A stretch of DNA of 18,049 nt from Bdellovibrionaceae bacterium UBA2351 (GCA_002344565.1 DDTZ01000043.1:1-18049), one strand, 5' to 3'; positions 7,335-14,737 are shown, counted from the stretch's first letter. Program-made: numbers and translations. The notes: generated by a model from the sequence alone, not told the origin.

Positions 7335-7382
7335 ACGACGTTTACTAGAGCAATACAAGCGCCTAAATCACCGAAACGTCGT
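7335..7382 (-). promoter_or_regulatory. 9-bp inverted repeat just upstream of the Cys-repeat lipoprotein SD
   Basis: ACGACGTTT (7335-7343) and AAACGTCGT (7374-7382) are perfect inverted copies about 30 nt apart. The proximal arm abuts the GAGG ribosome site of the minus-strand lipoprotein gene. It may be an RNA hairpin in the leader or a pair of half-sites for a regulator. Confidence 0.35.
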
Positions 7383-7451
7383 AAGTATCTTGAATAAGTG
7401 TCAAAAAGGTAATCATGGAAGAATTATGGAAATTGATAAAGGTGTCATACT

Positions 7452-7516
7452 CACAAAAATGAGACAAAAATGAGCGCACATCATAAATAGATACTTTAAA
7501 AAAGTGTCTCATTGTG
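7452..7516. promoter_or_regulatory. 12-bp bulged inverted repeat in the divergent intergenic region
   Basis: CACAA (7452-7456) and TGAGACA (7460-7466) pair with TGTCTCA (7505-7511) and TTGTG (7512-7516), leaving a three-A bulge. The left arm overlaps a direct repeat of CAAAAATGAG (7453-7462 and 7464-7473). It lies between the divergent genes starting at 7324 and 7613, so a shared operator is plausible. No regulator is known. Confidence 0.35.
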
Positions 7517-7612
7517 AAACGTACAGGTAAATGCACTGTCGTTTAGAAAGTGACGTTTGTTCACAATTCTTACTCTGTACTTCTATGTAATGGTTCCGAA
7601 CGGGTATTATAA

Positions 7613-8386
7613 ATGCATTTCAAATGTAGGATGGCGAAAGTACTTTTGAGGGTGGGTCTTTTTCTCATCCCGATGTGCCTATATTTATATATATTTAACA
7701 AAAATGATAAGAAATCTACGGCAGATAGAACAGTGGCTAGTTCACCGAGTGCTCGAGTGATTAAAGCAAACTTAGGCACCTCAGTAGCTACGAAAAATGC
7801 AATAACCAAAGATGTAATTCTGCCATCAGATTCAGAAGCGAATTTTAAGAAATTACGTCAGACGGTAAAAAAAGAAGAAGAAACTTGGGATGAATTTTTT
7901 TCTAAAGCCAAAAGAGCGCTCTACCCGGAAACTTTGAAATGGGCGCAAAAGCTTCCAGTTCCACGCAATCAATCTGAAGAGAAAATTTATCTGAGGTTAC
8001 AATTAGTCTATCAAGTACGAGGAATCTCAGATATTGCGTCCTTTTTACCCGACAGTGCATTGAATCCTATAACTGAGACTTCAAAGGACTACGTTGATGA
8101 CTGCATAAGGGCACTCGATCCTCGCGACGACTACAGAGAACGAACTTTTATGATTATGTACTCTCAACACAGGAATTCCGACCGAAATTTATCGAAAGTC
8201 ATTTTTGATCAAGTGGATGTATTGTTCAGCGAAACGGATAGATTTGACCCCGGATATTTTATCGACTTATCAAATGTAGTTCGTAATTCGACAAACCTTG
8301 AAAATGTTGAAAAAGAAGAAATTCTAAAGCAAATCGAAAGTCTGCGAAGTTATATGGAAGAACGTCAAAATATGGAAACATTATGA
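7613..8386 (+). CDS. Membrane-anchored protein, unknown (paralogue of next gene)
   Basis: A 257-residue protein with one N-terminal hydrophobic helix (about residues 9-28, VLLRVGLFLIPMCLYLYIF) and a charged, helical remainder, so probably a single-pass inner-membrane protein with its body in the periplasm. The start is unsure: ATG 7613 gives 257 residues and ATG 7631 gives 251; neither has a usable Shine-Dalgarno site. A TATTAT at 7605-7610 would put transcription start almost on the ATG. The segment from about residue 106 (ETLKWAQKLPVPRNQSEEKI) matches the next gene product's residues 80-98 (ETTEWARKLPLAKTLEEEY), so the two are related. It overlaps the next gene by four bases (ATGA), showing co-translation. 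No family recognised. Confidence 0.75.
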   Translation: MHFKCRMAKVLLRVGLFLIPMCLYLYIFNKNDKKSTADRTVASSPSARVIKANLGTSVATKNAITKDVILPSDSEANFKKLRQTVKKEEETWDEFFSKAKRALYPETLKWAQKLPVPRNQSEEKIYLRLQLVYQVRGISDIASFLPDSALNPITETSKDYVDDCIRALDPRDDYRERTFMIMYSQHRNSDRNLSKVIFDQVDVLFSETDRFDPGYFIDLSNVVRNSTNLENVEKEEILKQIESLRSYMEERQNMETL

Positions 8387-8880
8387 AAAACAAAAGTACT
8401 TTAAGTTTCGGGATTGCGATCGGAATTGTGGTGGGTGCAGTAGGTGCATCCTTATTTGTGAATAGACTTAAACCCAAGGATAAAGTTACTCAAGATTCAG
8501 CTGTGACTGGTTCAATAAGCAATGACATTGTTATAGAACTACAAAACGAAGATGGCGCCGATGAACCCGCGGAAAAACTACGAATCGACATTCAGCAGGC
8601 CAAAAATCTATTGAAGGCAGAAACGACTGAGTGGGCACGAAAGCTACCTTTGGCAAAGACATTAGAAGAAGAGTACTTTCAGTTATATATGCAGATCGCA
8701 TATGAAAAGAAAGACGTCGATGTATTCGGCTTGGCAAGCAGAAATCTAAACCTGTTTCGAAATGTCAAAAATGATAAGGAATTTAGAAATTATATTACGG
8801 CGTGTTTGGAATCAGCAGAAGTGGAGAAAGAAAAGCGGGTAAAGGATTTCGTAAGCCGTTACACGGCTTTAATCTATTGA
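8383..8880 (+). CDS. Membrane-anchored protein, unknown (second of a related pair)
   Basis: A 165-residue protein whose ATG overlaps the stop of the preceding gene (ATGA), with GGAAA upstream. It has an N-terminal Gly-rich transmembrane helix (about residues 7-26, LSFGIAIGIVVGAVGASLFV), an acidic linker (45-65) and a helical domain. The ETTEWARKLP...LQLYMQIAYE-type stretch is shared with the larger upstream protein, which suggests an old tandem duplication followed by loss of the C-terminal third here. The two may form one complex in the inner membrane; that is inference from coupling and similarity only. It is convergent with mdh across a shared terminator. No known domain seen. Confidence 0.75.
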   Translation: MKNKSTLSFGIAIGIVVGAVGASLFVNRLKPKDKVTQDSAVTGSISNDIVIELQNEDGADEPAEKLRIDIQQAKNLLKAETTEWARKLPLAKTLEEEYFQLYMQIAYEKKDVDVFGLASRNLNLFRNVKNDKEFRNYITACLESAEVEKEKRVKDFVSRYTALIY

Positions 8881-8881
8881 A

Positions 8882-8913
8882 AAAGCCTCTGCCGGTTTCC
8901 CAGCAGAGGCTTT
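8882..8913. terminator. Bidirectional terminator between the membrane-protein pair and mdh
   Basis: AAAGCCTCTGC (8882-8892) and GCAGAGGCTTT (8903-8913) form a perfect 11-bp stem with a 10-nt loop. On the minus strand it is followed by a T-run (CTTTTTCAAT), serving mdh; on the plus strand it ends in CTTTG, serving the 8383-8880 gene. Confidence 0.88.
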
Positions 8914-8927
8914 GAACAAATACTAAA

Positions 8928-9914
8928 TTAACCTAAAAGGTGTTTAACACCGTCACGTTCTTCAGTGAGTTCTTTCAATGTGAACTCCATTTTTTCTTTA
9001 GAGAATGCATCGATTTCCAAACCTTTAACGATTTTGTAGTCGCCGTTTTCGCATGTGCATGGAAAACCGTAAACGATACCTTCCGGGATGCCATATGAAC
9101 CGTCAGATGGAACTCCCATAGTCGTCCATTTGCCATTTGTGCCTAAGCACCAGTCACGCATATGATCGATAGCTGCGTTTGCAGCCGATGCTGCTGATGA
9201 AAGACCACGGGCTTCGATAATCGCAGCACCACGTTTTCCAACAGTCGGAATAAATGTTTCTTTGTACCAAGTTTCATCGTTAACAGCCGCTTTCATCGCT
9301 TTACCGTTAACTTCAGCGAAACGATAGTCTGGATACATCGTAGGAGAGTGGTTACCCCAAACAACCATCTTTTGGATATCGCCAACAGCTGTTTTAGTTT
9401 TAGTCGCTAATTGAGAAAGAGCACGGTTATGGTCAAGTCTCATCATCGCAGTAAAATTTCTTGGATTTAATTTAGGAGCTGACTTCATTGCAATGTATGC
9501 GTTTGTGTTGGCAGGGTTACCGACCACAAGAACTTTTACATTTTTGTTGGCAACGTCATTTAAGGCTTTGCCTTGAACCGTAAAAATTTGCGCATTGGCT
9601 TCTAATAAATCTTTTCTCTCCATGCCTTTTGAGCGTGGACGCGCACCAACTAATAGCGCGATTTCTGCATCTTTGAATGCCACCTTAGGGTCGTCAGTTT
9701 GAATGATTTCTTTCAAAAGCGGAAATGCACAGTCGTCCAATTCCATTGCCACACCTTTAAGCGCTTGCATCGCTGGTGTAACTTCTAAAAGTTGCAGAAT
9801 TACCGGTTGATCTTTACCAAGCATTTCGCCAGAAGCGATTCTGTAAAGTAAGCTATAGCCAATTTGTCCAGCAGCCCCGGTTACTGCCACTCTCACGGGA
9901 GTCTTTGTTGCCAT
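8928..9914 (-). CDS. mdh: Malate dehydrogenase (NAD-dependent, type 2)
   Basis: A 328-residue cytoplasmic TCA-cycle enzyme that interconverts malate and oxaloacetate with NAD(H). The dinucleotide loop GAAGQIG is at residues 13-19, followed by the cofactor-selecting LLEVTP. The active-site loop GARPRSKGMERKDLL holds substrate-binding Arg94 and Arg100. GNPANTNA (132-139), RLDHNRA (159-165, Asp161 and Arg164) and the proton-relay His189 in WGNHSP follow. The length and the MERKDLL and GNPANTNA forms belong to the cytosolic-like MDH group. The start at 9914 has GGAG seven bases upstream. It follows the alcohol dehydrogenase gene on the same strand with a 59-nt gap that holds its own promoter-like pair, so it may be transcribed separately. 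Confidence 0.96.
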   Translation of the reverse strand: MATKTPVRVAVTGAAGQIGYSLLYRIASGEMLGKDQPVILQLLEVTPAMQALKGVAMELDDCAFPLLKEIIQTDDPKVAFKDAEIALLVGARPRSKGMERKDLLEANAQIFTVQGKALNDVANKNVKVLVVGNPANTNAYIAMKSAPKLNPRNFTAMMRLDHNRALSQLATKTKTAVGDIQKMVVWGNHSPTMYPDYRFAEVNGKAMKAAVNDETWYKETFIPTVGKRGAAIIEARGLSSAASAANAAIDHMRDWCLGTNGKWTTMGVPSDGSYGIPEGIVYGFPCTCENGDYKIVKGLEIDAFSKEKMEFTLKELTEERDGVKHLLG

Positions 9915-9941
9915 TATGGTCTCCTTAAATAAGTAAAAAAA

Positions 9942-9969
9942 GTATAATTTACGCTAAATTCTAAGTCTA
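9942..9969 (-). promoter_or_regulatory. Candidate mdh promoter
   Basis: Reading the minus strand, TAGACT (9969-9964) and TTATAC (9947-9942) are separated by 16 nt. The ATG is 28 nt beyond the -10 box, with the Shine-Dalgarno site in between. Both boxes are imperfect. Confidence 0.4.
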
Positions 9970-9973
9970 TATT

Positions 9974-11014
9974 TTAAAGCGTTTTAAGATCTACGACGAA
10001 GCGGTACTTAACATCAGCCGCCACCGTGCGATCATAGGCTTCATTGATTTTTTCTGGTGCGATCAATTCGATATCAGAAAAGACTTTTTTCTTCGCACAA
10101 AAGTCTAGCATCTCTTGAGTTTCCTTGATGCCCCCAATCAGGGAACCTGTCAGAACCTTGCGGCCGCCAATCAAACCGAATGCATTTAAGCTGTTCGGAT
10201 CTGGAGAAACCCCCACTAAGACCATAGTCGCACCTAATTTCAGGCTGGCTAAGTATGGAGTGAAATCGTGTTGTGCCGAAACCGTATCGATAATCAAATC
10301 TAAAGTCCCTGCGACTGAAGCAAAAACTTTAGGGTCTTTAGTTATTTTGAAGTACTTAGCGCCAAGGCGTTTCGCGTCAGATTCTTTGCTAGGGGAGGTG
10401 CTGAAGACCGTGACTTCGGCACCCATCGCTTTGGCTAATTTAACCGCCATGTGGCCTAAGCCCCCTAAACCAACAACGCCGACCTTTTTACCTTTACCGG
10501 CTTTGTAACGTTTAAGCGGTGAGTAGGTTGTGATCCCTGCGCACAATAGGGGCGCGACTCTGTCTAGTGGAAGCCCTTTTTTTACTTTCAAAACGAATTT
10601 GTCTTTCACTGTAACGTGAGACGCGTAACCACCGTAGGTAGGTGTTTTGTTATCAAGTTCTGTGCTGTTGTACGAGAAAACTGTTTTTACTTCGCAAAAC
10701 TGTTCTTCGTTGTTTTTGCACGGTTTACATTTTCCACACGAATCCACAAAGCAGCCCACACCGACGGGTTCGCCGACTTTGAATCGCTTTACTTTTTTTC
10801 CAACTTTTACCACATGCCCAACCATTTCGTGGCCTGGTACACACGGGTACATCGTTGGGCCCCACTCAGAACGGGCCGTGTGAATATCCGAGTGACAAAC
10901 TCCGCAGTAATCTAGTTTTATCAAAACATCATTTGGTCCCGGTTCGCGTCGTTCAATCGTGTGCGGTTTAATTGTTCCTGATTTGTCAAAAGCAGCCATG
11001 CATTTTGATTGCAT
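9974..11014 (-). CDS. Zinc-dependent alcohol dehydrogenase (cinnamyl-alcohol dehydrogenase type)
   Basis: A 346-residue medium-chain dehydrogenase/reductase that probably reduces aldehydes or oxidises alcohols in the cytoplasm with NADP(H). Catalytic zinc ligands are Cys40 in CGVCHSD, His62-Glu63 in GHE and Cys158 in LLCAGIT. The structural zinc loop has Cys93, Cys96, Cys99 and Cys107 (SCGKCKPC...QFC). The Rossmann motif GLGGLG (182-187) is followed by the beta-strand end VTVFSTSPSK, where Ser/Lys in place of an acidic residue suggest NADP(H). These features place it with YahK/CAD-type enzymes; the natural substrate is not readable. The start at 11014 has AGGAG seven bases upstream. It is the first gene of an adh-mdh pair. 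All key residues are intact. Confidence 0.93.
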   Translation of the reverse strand: MQSKCMAAFDKSGTIKPHTIERREPGPNDVLIKLDYCGVCHSDIHTARSEWGPTMYPCVPGHEMVGHVVKVGKKVKRFKVGEPVGVGCFVDSCGKCKPCKNNEEQFCEVKTVFSYNSTELDNKTPTYGGYASHVTVKDKFVLKVKKGLPLDRVAPLLCAGITTYSPLKRYKAGKGKKVGVVGLGGLGHMAVKLAKAMGAEVTVFSTSPSKESDAKRLGAKYFKITKDPKVFASVAGTLDLIIDTVSAQHDFTPYLASLKLGATMVLVGVSPDPNSLNAFGLIGGRKVLTGSLIGGIKETQEMLDFCAKKKVFSDIELIAPEKINEAYDRTVAADVKYRFVVDLKTL

Positions 11015-11127
11015 ATAGAATCTCCTAAGTTGAATGAGTAGAAGTAAATCTACCCACGTCTGTCGAGATTACTCAAGTGCGAAAATAGTTCGTTGCTATT
11101 GCGCAGGACCGATGGCAGGCTAACTTC

Positions 11128-11199
11128 ATGAGGCATCCGAATTTTAGAATCTATATTCTGATCATCGTGTTTCTCGCCGTAAAAATTGCGCTGTCTTGA
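11128..11199 (+). CDS. Possible 23-residue hydrophobic peptide
   Basis: An ATG at 11128 opens a short frame ending at TGA 11197-11199. The product has a basic N-terminus (MRHPNFR) followed by a compact hydrophobic run (IYILIIVFLAVKIALS), like small single-span membrane peptides or type I toxin-like peptides. No convincing ribosome site is seen (a GG-containing stretch lies about 9 nt upstream). It sits directly before the methyltransferase remnant, in DNA that otherwise looks decayed. It could be chance. Low confidence. Confidence 0.2.
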   Translation: MRHPNFRIYILIIVFLAVKIALS

Positions 11200-11207
11200 C
11201 GCTATTT

Positions 11208-11352
11208 ATGATAAGCGATACGTCGGATTTAAATCCGTACGACAAGTTTAAGGATGAACGGTCTCGTCCCGTCTTTGATTTAATGTCCTAAATTCAAAAT
11301 ACTAAGAATCCGAAACTGATAGATTATAATACGGCACTGCCGAATTGACGGC
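11208..11352 (+). pseudogene. Decayed N-terminus of a SAM-dependent methyltransferase (Tam-like)
   Basis: From ATG 11208 the frame reads MISDTSDL then NPYDKFKDERSRPVFDLM, closely resembling the N-terminus of trans-aconitate 2-methyltransferase-type enzymes (xPxxYxKFxxERxRPxxDLL). A stop (TAA 11289) follows. The same frame continues as IQNTKNPKLID, the expected lead-in to SAM motif I. Then a frameshift is needed: two bases further along, from 11327, the DNA reads YGTAELTAR, matching the DLGCGTGELT pattern of motif I with substitutions, before TGA at 11351-11353. So one early stop, one frameshift and a missing rest (no catalytic core) mark a remnant of about 48 codons. It is the only plus-strand coding trace between 8881 and the window end. 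The match is by eye from family knowledge. Confidence 0.6.
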
Positions 11353-11364
11353 TCGGTGACCTAA

Positions 11365-11382
11365 GCGGGCGTATACGCCCGC
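11365..11382. other. Perfect 18-bp GC-rich palindrome
   Basis: GCGGGCGTATACGCCCGC reads the same on both strands. It lies 21 nt beyond the stop of the minus-strand gene at 11403-11837. It could act as that gene's transcript-end hairpin, although no T-run follows on the minus strand (TTAGGTCACC). It could equally be a protein-binding palindrome. GC content contrasts with the flanks. Confidence 0.5.
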
Positions 11383-11402
11383 ACACTAGAAACAGTGATA
11401 AA

Positions 11403-11837
11403 TTATAAATTCTCTTCTAAGAAGCTTTTTACGGAATCTGCCCCTGGGCACCCATTTCCGTGCAAGTTAGCGGCGAAAACGAGTGTGTCGTTTTCAAGCG
11501 TCAGCGCACCTTCGCGTGCGTGAATGAATTTAACTTTTTTGATTTTGTCGCGAAATGCTTCCTTTGACATATCGTCAACGCATACCTTTTTTAAGCCTTC
11601 CGCAAAATTCAGTAAAAACCATTCACGAATGTTGTTGCCATTATTTAGAAACATATTTTCAAAACTGTCCGTTAGAAGTCCTTGTTCCACTGACGCCCAA
11701 TCAAACTCAACCTCGATTGGTCCACCGGCTATCGCTGCAATTTTCGTGTGATAATTTTTGAAATCTTCGTTTTCTTTGTGTTGCTGAATATAACGTTTTT
11801 GTTGCAGGTTTAGCTTAACTTGTTGAGCTGCCGTCAT
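11403..11837 (-). CDS. Conserved-looking hypothetical protein, 144 residues
   Basis: A soluble protein with no signal peptide or membrane span. The start at 11837 is well supported by GGAGG five bases upstream. The N-terminal third is Gln/Lys-rich and helical (QQVKLNLQQKRYIQQHKENE). The middle has GGPIEVEFDWASVE and an NNGNNIREWFLLNFAEGLKKVCVDD stretch. The C-terminal part is REGALTLENDTLVFAANLHGNGCPGADSVKSFLEENL, a strand-rich region with HGNGCPG. Nothing matches a family I know. It lies 111 nt downstream of the htpG-trxA-PPC group on the same strand, so it may be read through from it or have its own start; a TATACA about 30 nt before the ribosome site is a possible -10 box. The coding frame is well formed, so I regard it as a real gene. 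Confidence 0.8.
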   Translation of the reverse strand: MTAAQQVKLNLQQKRYIQQHKENEDFKNYHTKIAAIAGGPIEVEFDWASVEQGLLTDSFENMFLNNGNNIREWFLLNFAEGLKKVCVDDMSKEAFRDKIKKVKFIHAREGALTLENDTLVFAANLHGNGCPGADSVKSFLEENL

Positions 11838-11948
11838 GTTTCCTCCTTGAGTGTTTCTTTATATTTCTGCATGTATAAAATTAGGGGGCAAACTGAAATT
11901 CGCCAGAAGAAATAAAATGAAAAATTCTCGACGATGGAACTGGGGCTG

Positions 11949-12368
11949 TTAAATTCGCGTTATTTTTAATTCTTTGAAGCCTGTATTGGGATCAAATTCT
12001 CTTCGGAATTCCACATCAGCAAACTGTGTAATTACCAGCTCTGCAGTCGTGAAAATTAAATTGCCATCGCTTAAATGCCCTCCATAGACCTGCGCATTTT
12101 TATCAGCGATAGAGAGGTGAACGTGAATGCCGTGAAGGGAAACTAGACCAGAAAGAGTTAAGATTTCATGCGGCTCTGTTGATTCATAAAAAGAGTCTGA
12201 ATTCGCTTTTCTTAGTTTGATATTTTTTAGACTACCAACGCCGCTAAAAATAGAACCCGCTTTGATGTCTTTAGATTTACAAAATTCAGTCAGTGATTGG
12301 CGAAGGTCATCCCCAGGAGAGAGCTTTAAAAAATGAAAAGAGCAATTAGTGCTGCTAACAGTAGCCAT
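11949..12368 (-). CDS. PPC/DUF296 domain protein
   Basis: A 139-residue protein that is a single PPC (PCC, DUF296) domain, a trimeric beta fold found alone in bacteria and fused to AT-hooks in plant AHL proteins. Visible marks are LSPGDDLRQSLTEFCKSKDIKAGSIFSGVGSL at the start, EILTLSGLVS, the histidine cluster HGIHVHLSIAD and YGGHLSDG, which in family members forms a metal site, and the C-terminal strand ending FKELKITRI. No AT-hook is present, so DNA binding should not be assumed. The start has GGAG six bases upstream. It follows trxA with a 27-nt gap and is probably the last gene of an htpG-trxA-PPC operon. The exact function of bacterial stand-alone members is not settled. Confidence 0.88.
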   Translation of the reverse strand: MATVSSTNCSFHFLKLSPGDDLRQSLTEFCKSKDIKAGSIFSGVGSLKNIKLRKANSDSFYESTEPHEILTLSGLVSLHGIHVHLSIADKNAQVYGGHLSDGNLIFTTAELVITQFADVEFRREFDPNTGFKELKITRI

Positions 12369-12395
12369 AAATGCTCCTTTTAGAGAAGAAGATGC

Positions 12396-12770
12396 TTATG
12401 CATCTCCTTTTTGACTTTCGATTTCTTTTCTAACTTCATCCATATCCAATTTTTTTACTTGGGTAGTGATGTCTTCTAAACCTTCTTCAGGAAGCATTCC
12501 TGGCTCTAAGAAAACCAATGTTTGTTCTTTAAAGATACCAACTGTTGGAATGCTTTGGATACCAAATGAAGCCGCAATTTCAGGTTCTTCGTCCGTGTTA
12601 ACTTTTGCAAAAACCATGTCTGCATTTTTTGAGGCGAAATCTTCAAAAATAGGCGCAAATTGTTTGCATGGACCACACCAAGGAGCCCAGAAGTCGATCA
12701 TTACGATCTTATTATTGTTGATCGTATTTTCGAAATTCGTTTTATCTAGTTTGATTACGTTGTCAGCCAT
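12396..12770 (-). CDS. trxA: Thioredoxin
   Basis: A 124-residue cytoplasmic dithiol oxidoreductase. The active site WCGPC is at residues 31-35 in the usual FWAPWCGPC context, and the cis-proline is Pro75 in SIPT. The family's beta-alpha order is complete. The C-terminus is about 15 residues longer than E. coli TrxA and ends in a charged helix (DMDEVRKEIESQKGDA). No signal peptide, so it acts in the cytoplasm. The AGGAGG ribosome site overlaps the end of htpG, and only nine bases separate the two genes, so they are surely co-transcribed and probably co-translated. Pairing a thioredoxin with Hsp90 suggests a joint response to heat or oxidative stress, which is inference from the layout. Confidence 0.95.
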   Translation of the reverse strand: MADNVIKLDKTNFENTINNNKIVMIDFWAPWCGPCKQFAPIFEDFASKNADMVFAKVNTDEEPEIAASFGIQSIPTVGIFKEQTLVFLEPGMLPEEGLEDITTQVKKLDMDEVRKEIESQKGDA

Positions 12771-12779
12771 ACGGCCTCC

Positions 12780-14651
12780 TTAGTTAACTCTGGCCATTAA
12801 GTCAGAGATTTGTTTTGTAAATTTACCTGGATCCGGAAGCTCAGAGCCTTCGTTTAGTAAGGCTTGGTTGTACAGAATTTCAGACCATGTTTTTTGATCT
12901 TCTACTGGTTTTGACAACATTGTTTCAAATAAAGGATGTTTTAAATTTAACTCTAAAATGCGTTTTACTTTAGGTGCCTGTATATCACCACCCATACGGC
13001 TCATGATGCGTTCCATGTTCGCAGACGGATCGTTAGCTGAATTCACAAGAACTGCTGCTGATGTACTTAGACGGTCAGATACTACGATATCTTTGATGTT
13101 TTCAGAAAGATTAGCCTTCATTGTCTCGATCAATGGCATGAAGCGTTCTTTAAGTGATTTATTTTCCTCTTCCTTCTTCTTTTTGTCTTCTTCAGAGTCT
13201 AAATTCAAATCATCACGGGTAATCGATTGAAGTTTTTTATCTTTGTAAGTCGGAAGTGCCGACATAACCCACTCATCAACCGGATCTACGCACAGAAGGA
13301 CTTCCAAACCTTTTTCGTTTAGTTTTTCCATGTATGGCGTGTTCTTAACTTGAGATAGGCTTTCTCCAGTGATGAAGAAAATTTCCTTTTGATCTGGCTT
13401 CATACGCGCAATGTACTCATCCAATGTAGTAAATCCCTCTTGAGTTGAGCTGTTGAACAAGATTAGGTCTTGAAGCTTTTCTTTTGAAGAGGCGTCCATA
13501 GCAATGCCTTCTTTTAAAGTTGAGCCAAATTCTTTCCAAAATCCCTCAAATTCTTTTCGAGAGTTGTTTAATAGATCTTTTAATGTCGCATAGATTTTGT
13601 TCGTTACATTCTTTTTGATCAATTGAACTTGACGGTCTTGTTGTAAAATTTCACGTGATACGTTCAATGACAAATCGGCGCTATCCACAAGGCCTTTTAC
13701 GAAGCGTAAATGGGCAGGGATTAGGTCTTTGCAATCATTCATGATAAATACGCGCTTAACGTATAAATTTAAACCGTAATCGGTGTCGCGTGAGTGAAAG
13801 TTAAATGGACGTTTCGCGGGAATATACAATAGGGAATTAAACTCCATTGTACCTTCTGCTTTGTAATGAACGGTTTTTAAAGGTTCGTTCCAGTCATGCG
13901 ATAGGTGGCGGTAAAATTCGCTGTATTCTTCTGGTTTGATTTCACTTGGTGAACGTAACCATAAAGCTTTCATTGAATTTAATGTTTGATCTTCTTCTTT
14001 ATCCTGATTTTTTGTTTTCATTACGATCGGGTAGGAAATGAAATCAGAATATTTTTTAACTAACGAGCGCAGAGTCCATTCTTCAGTGAAATCGCTTACG
14101 TTGTCTTCCGCTTCGAACTTTTTAAGGTGAAGAGTAATTGTAGTGCCCGTGCCTTCTGGACGAGGGACTTCATCAATAGTGTAGGTACCGTCACCGCTAG
14201 ATTCCCATACAACACCATTGTTTTCGCCTGCTTTTTGAGTATGCAATGTTACTTTTTCAGCCACCATGAATGATGAATAGAAACCAACACCGAATTGGCC
14301 AATCAGTTCTGGGCGGTCTTTAAGCTCCTGGGAAATTTTTTGGTAGGTTTGAGTGCCTGAACGAGCGATCGTACCGATGTACTCAACCACTTCATCTTTA
14401 GACATACCAATTCCGGAATCTTGAATTTTAAGGGTGTTGTTTTCTTTATTTGGAGTTAAACGGATTTGATATGTATGATCTTTAGTTACTAATTCTGGCT
14501 TAGTTAAAGCTTCGAACCTTAATTTATCTAGGGCATCTGAGGCATTTGATACAAGTTCTCTAAGGAAAATCTCTTTATGTGAGTATAACGAGTGGATCAT
14601 TAGATCCAAAAGCTTTTTGATTTCCGCATTAAAGGTTTGAGTTTGCTTCAT
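12780..14651 (-). CDS. htpG: Hsp90-family chaperone HtpG
   Basis: A 623-residue ATP-dependent chaperone of the cytoplasm, full length for bacterial HtpG. The GHKL ATPase domain holds [15 protein letters not shown] (Glu/Asn ATP-site helix), DSGIGM, ARSGTQ and [13 protein letters not shown]. The middle domain has the [11 protein letters not shown] and [20 protein letters not shown] stretch with the conserved arginine. The C-terminal dimerisation domain follows a charged linker ([15 protein letters not shown]). There is no MEEVD tail, as expected in bacteria. The start at 14651 has GGAG eight bases upstream and the conserved [20 protein letters not shown] beginning. It leads the htpG-trxA-PPC group and has its own promoter (TTGACA). 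No CIRCE element or sigma-32 box was recognised. Confidence 0.97.
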
Positions 14652-14688
14652 GTAGGCTGCTCCTTAAGAGTAAATAATTAATTTACCC

Positions 14689-14718
14689 TTAATATGAGCA
14701 GCCCTGTCGGGCTGTCAA
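14689..14718 (-). promoter_or_regulatory. htpG promoter with an inverted repeat in the spacer
   Basis: On the minus strand a consensus TTGACA (14718-14713) is followed, 18 nt later, by TATTAA (14694-14689), 37 nt before the htpG ATG. The spacer holds CAGCCC-GACA-GGGCTG (14714-14699), a perfect 6-bp inverted repeat that begins in the -35 box. Such a site could bind a repressor, or could be a leftover hairpin ending the upstream regulator transcript; no T-run follows. Confidence 0.6.
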
Positions 14719-14737
14719 CTACTAGACTGAGACTTGT

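Noticed and set aside
7418..7485. Short plus-strand frames resembling the start of an XRE-type regulator (MEELWKLIK, MEIDKGVILTKMRQK)
   Set aside because: Both stop after 15 codons and no helix-turn-helix follows in any frame. The likeness is too short to trust.
7363..7512. 49-residue minus-strand frame (MRHFFKVSIYD...) in the divergent gap
   Set aside because: No ribosome site, Phe/Ser/Thr-rich composition typical of reading through AT-rich DNA, and it runs over the inverted repeats.
10125..10915. Plus-strand frames of 78-127 residues opposite the alcohol dehydrogenase gene
   Set aside because: They are antisense shadows of a gene with intact zinc and cofactor motifs, with no ribosome sites or domain features.
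14652..14737. CIRCE or sigma-32 control of htpG
   Set aside because: No TTAGCACTC-N9-GAGTGCTAA and no CTTGAA...CCCCAT pair was found; the promoter looks like an ordinary TTGACA type.
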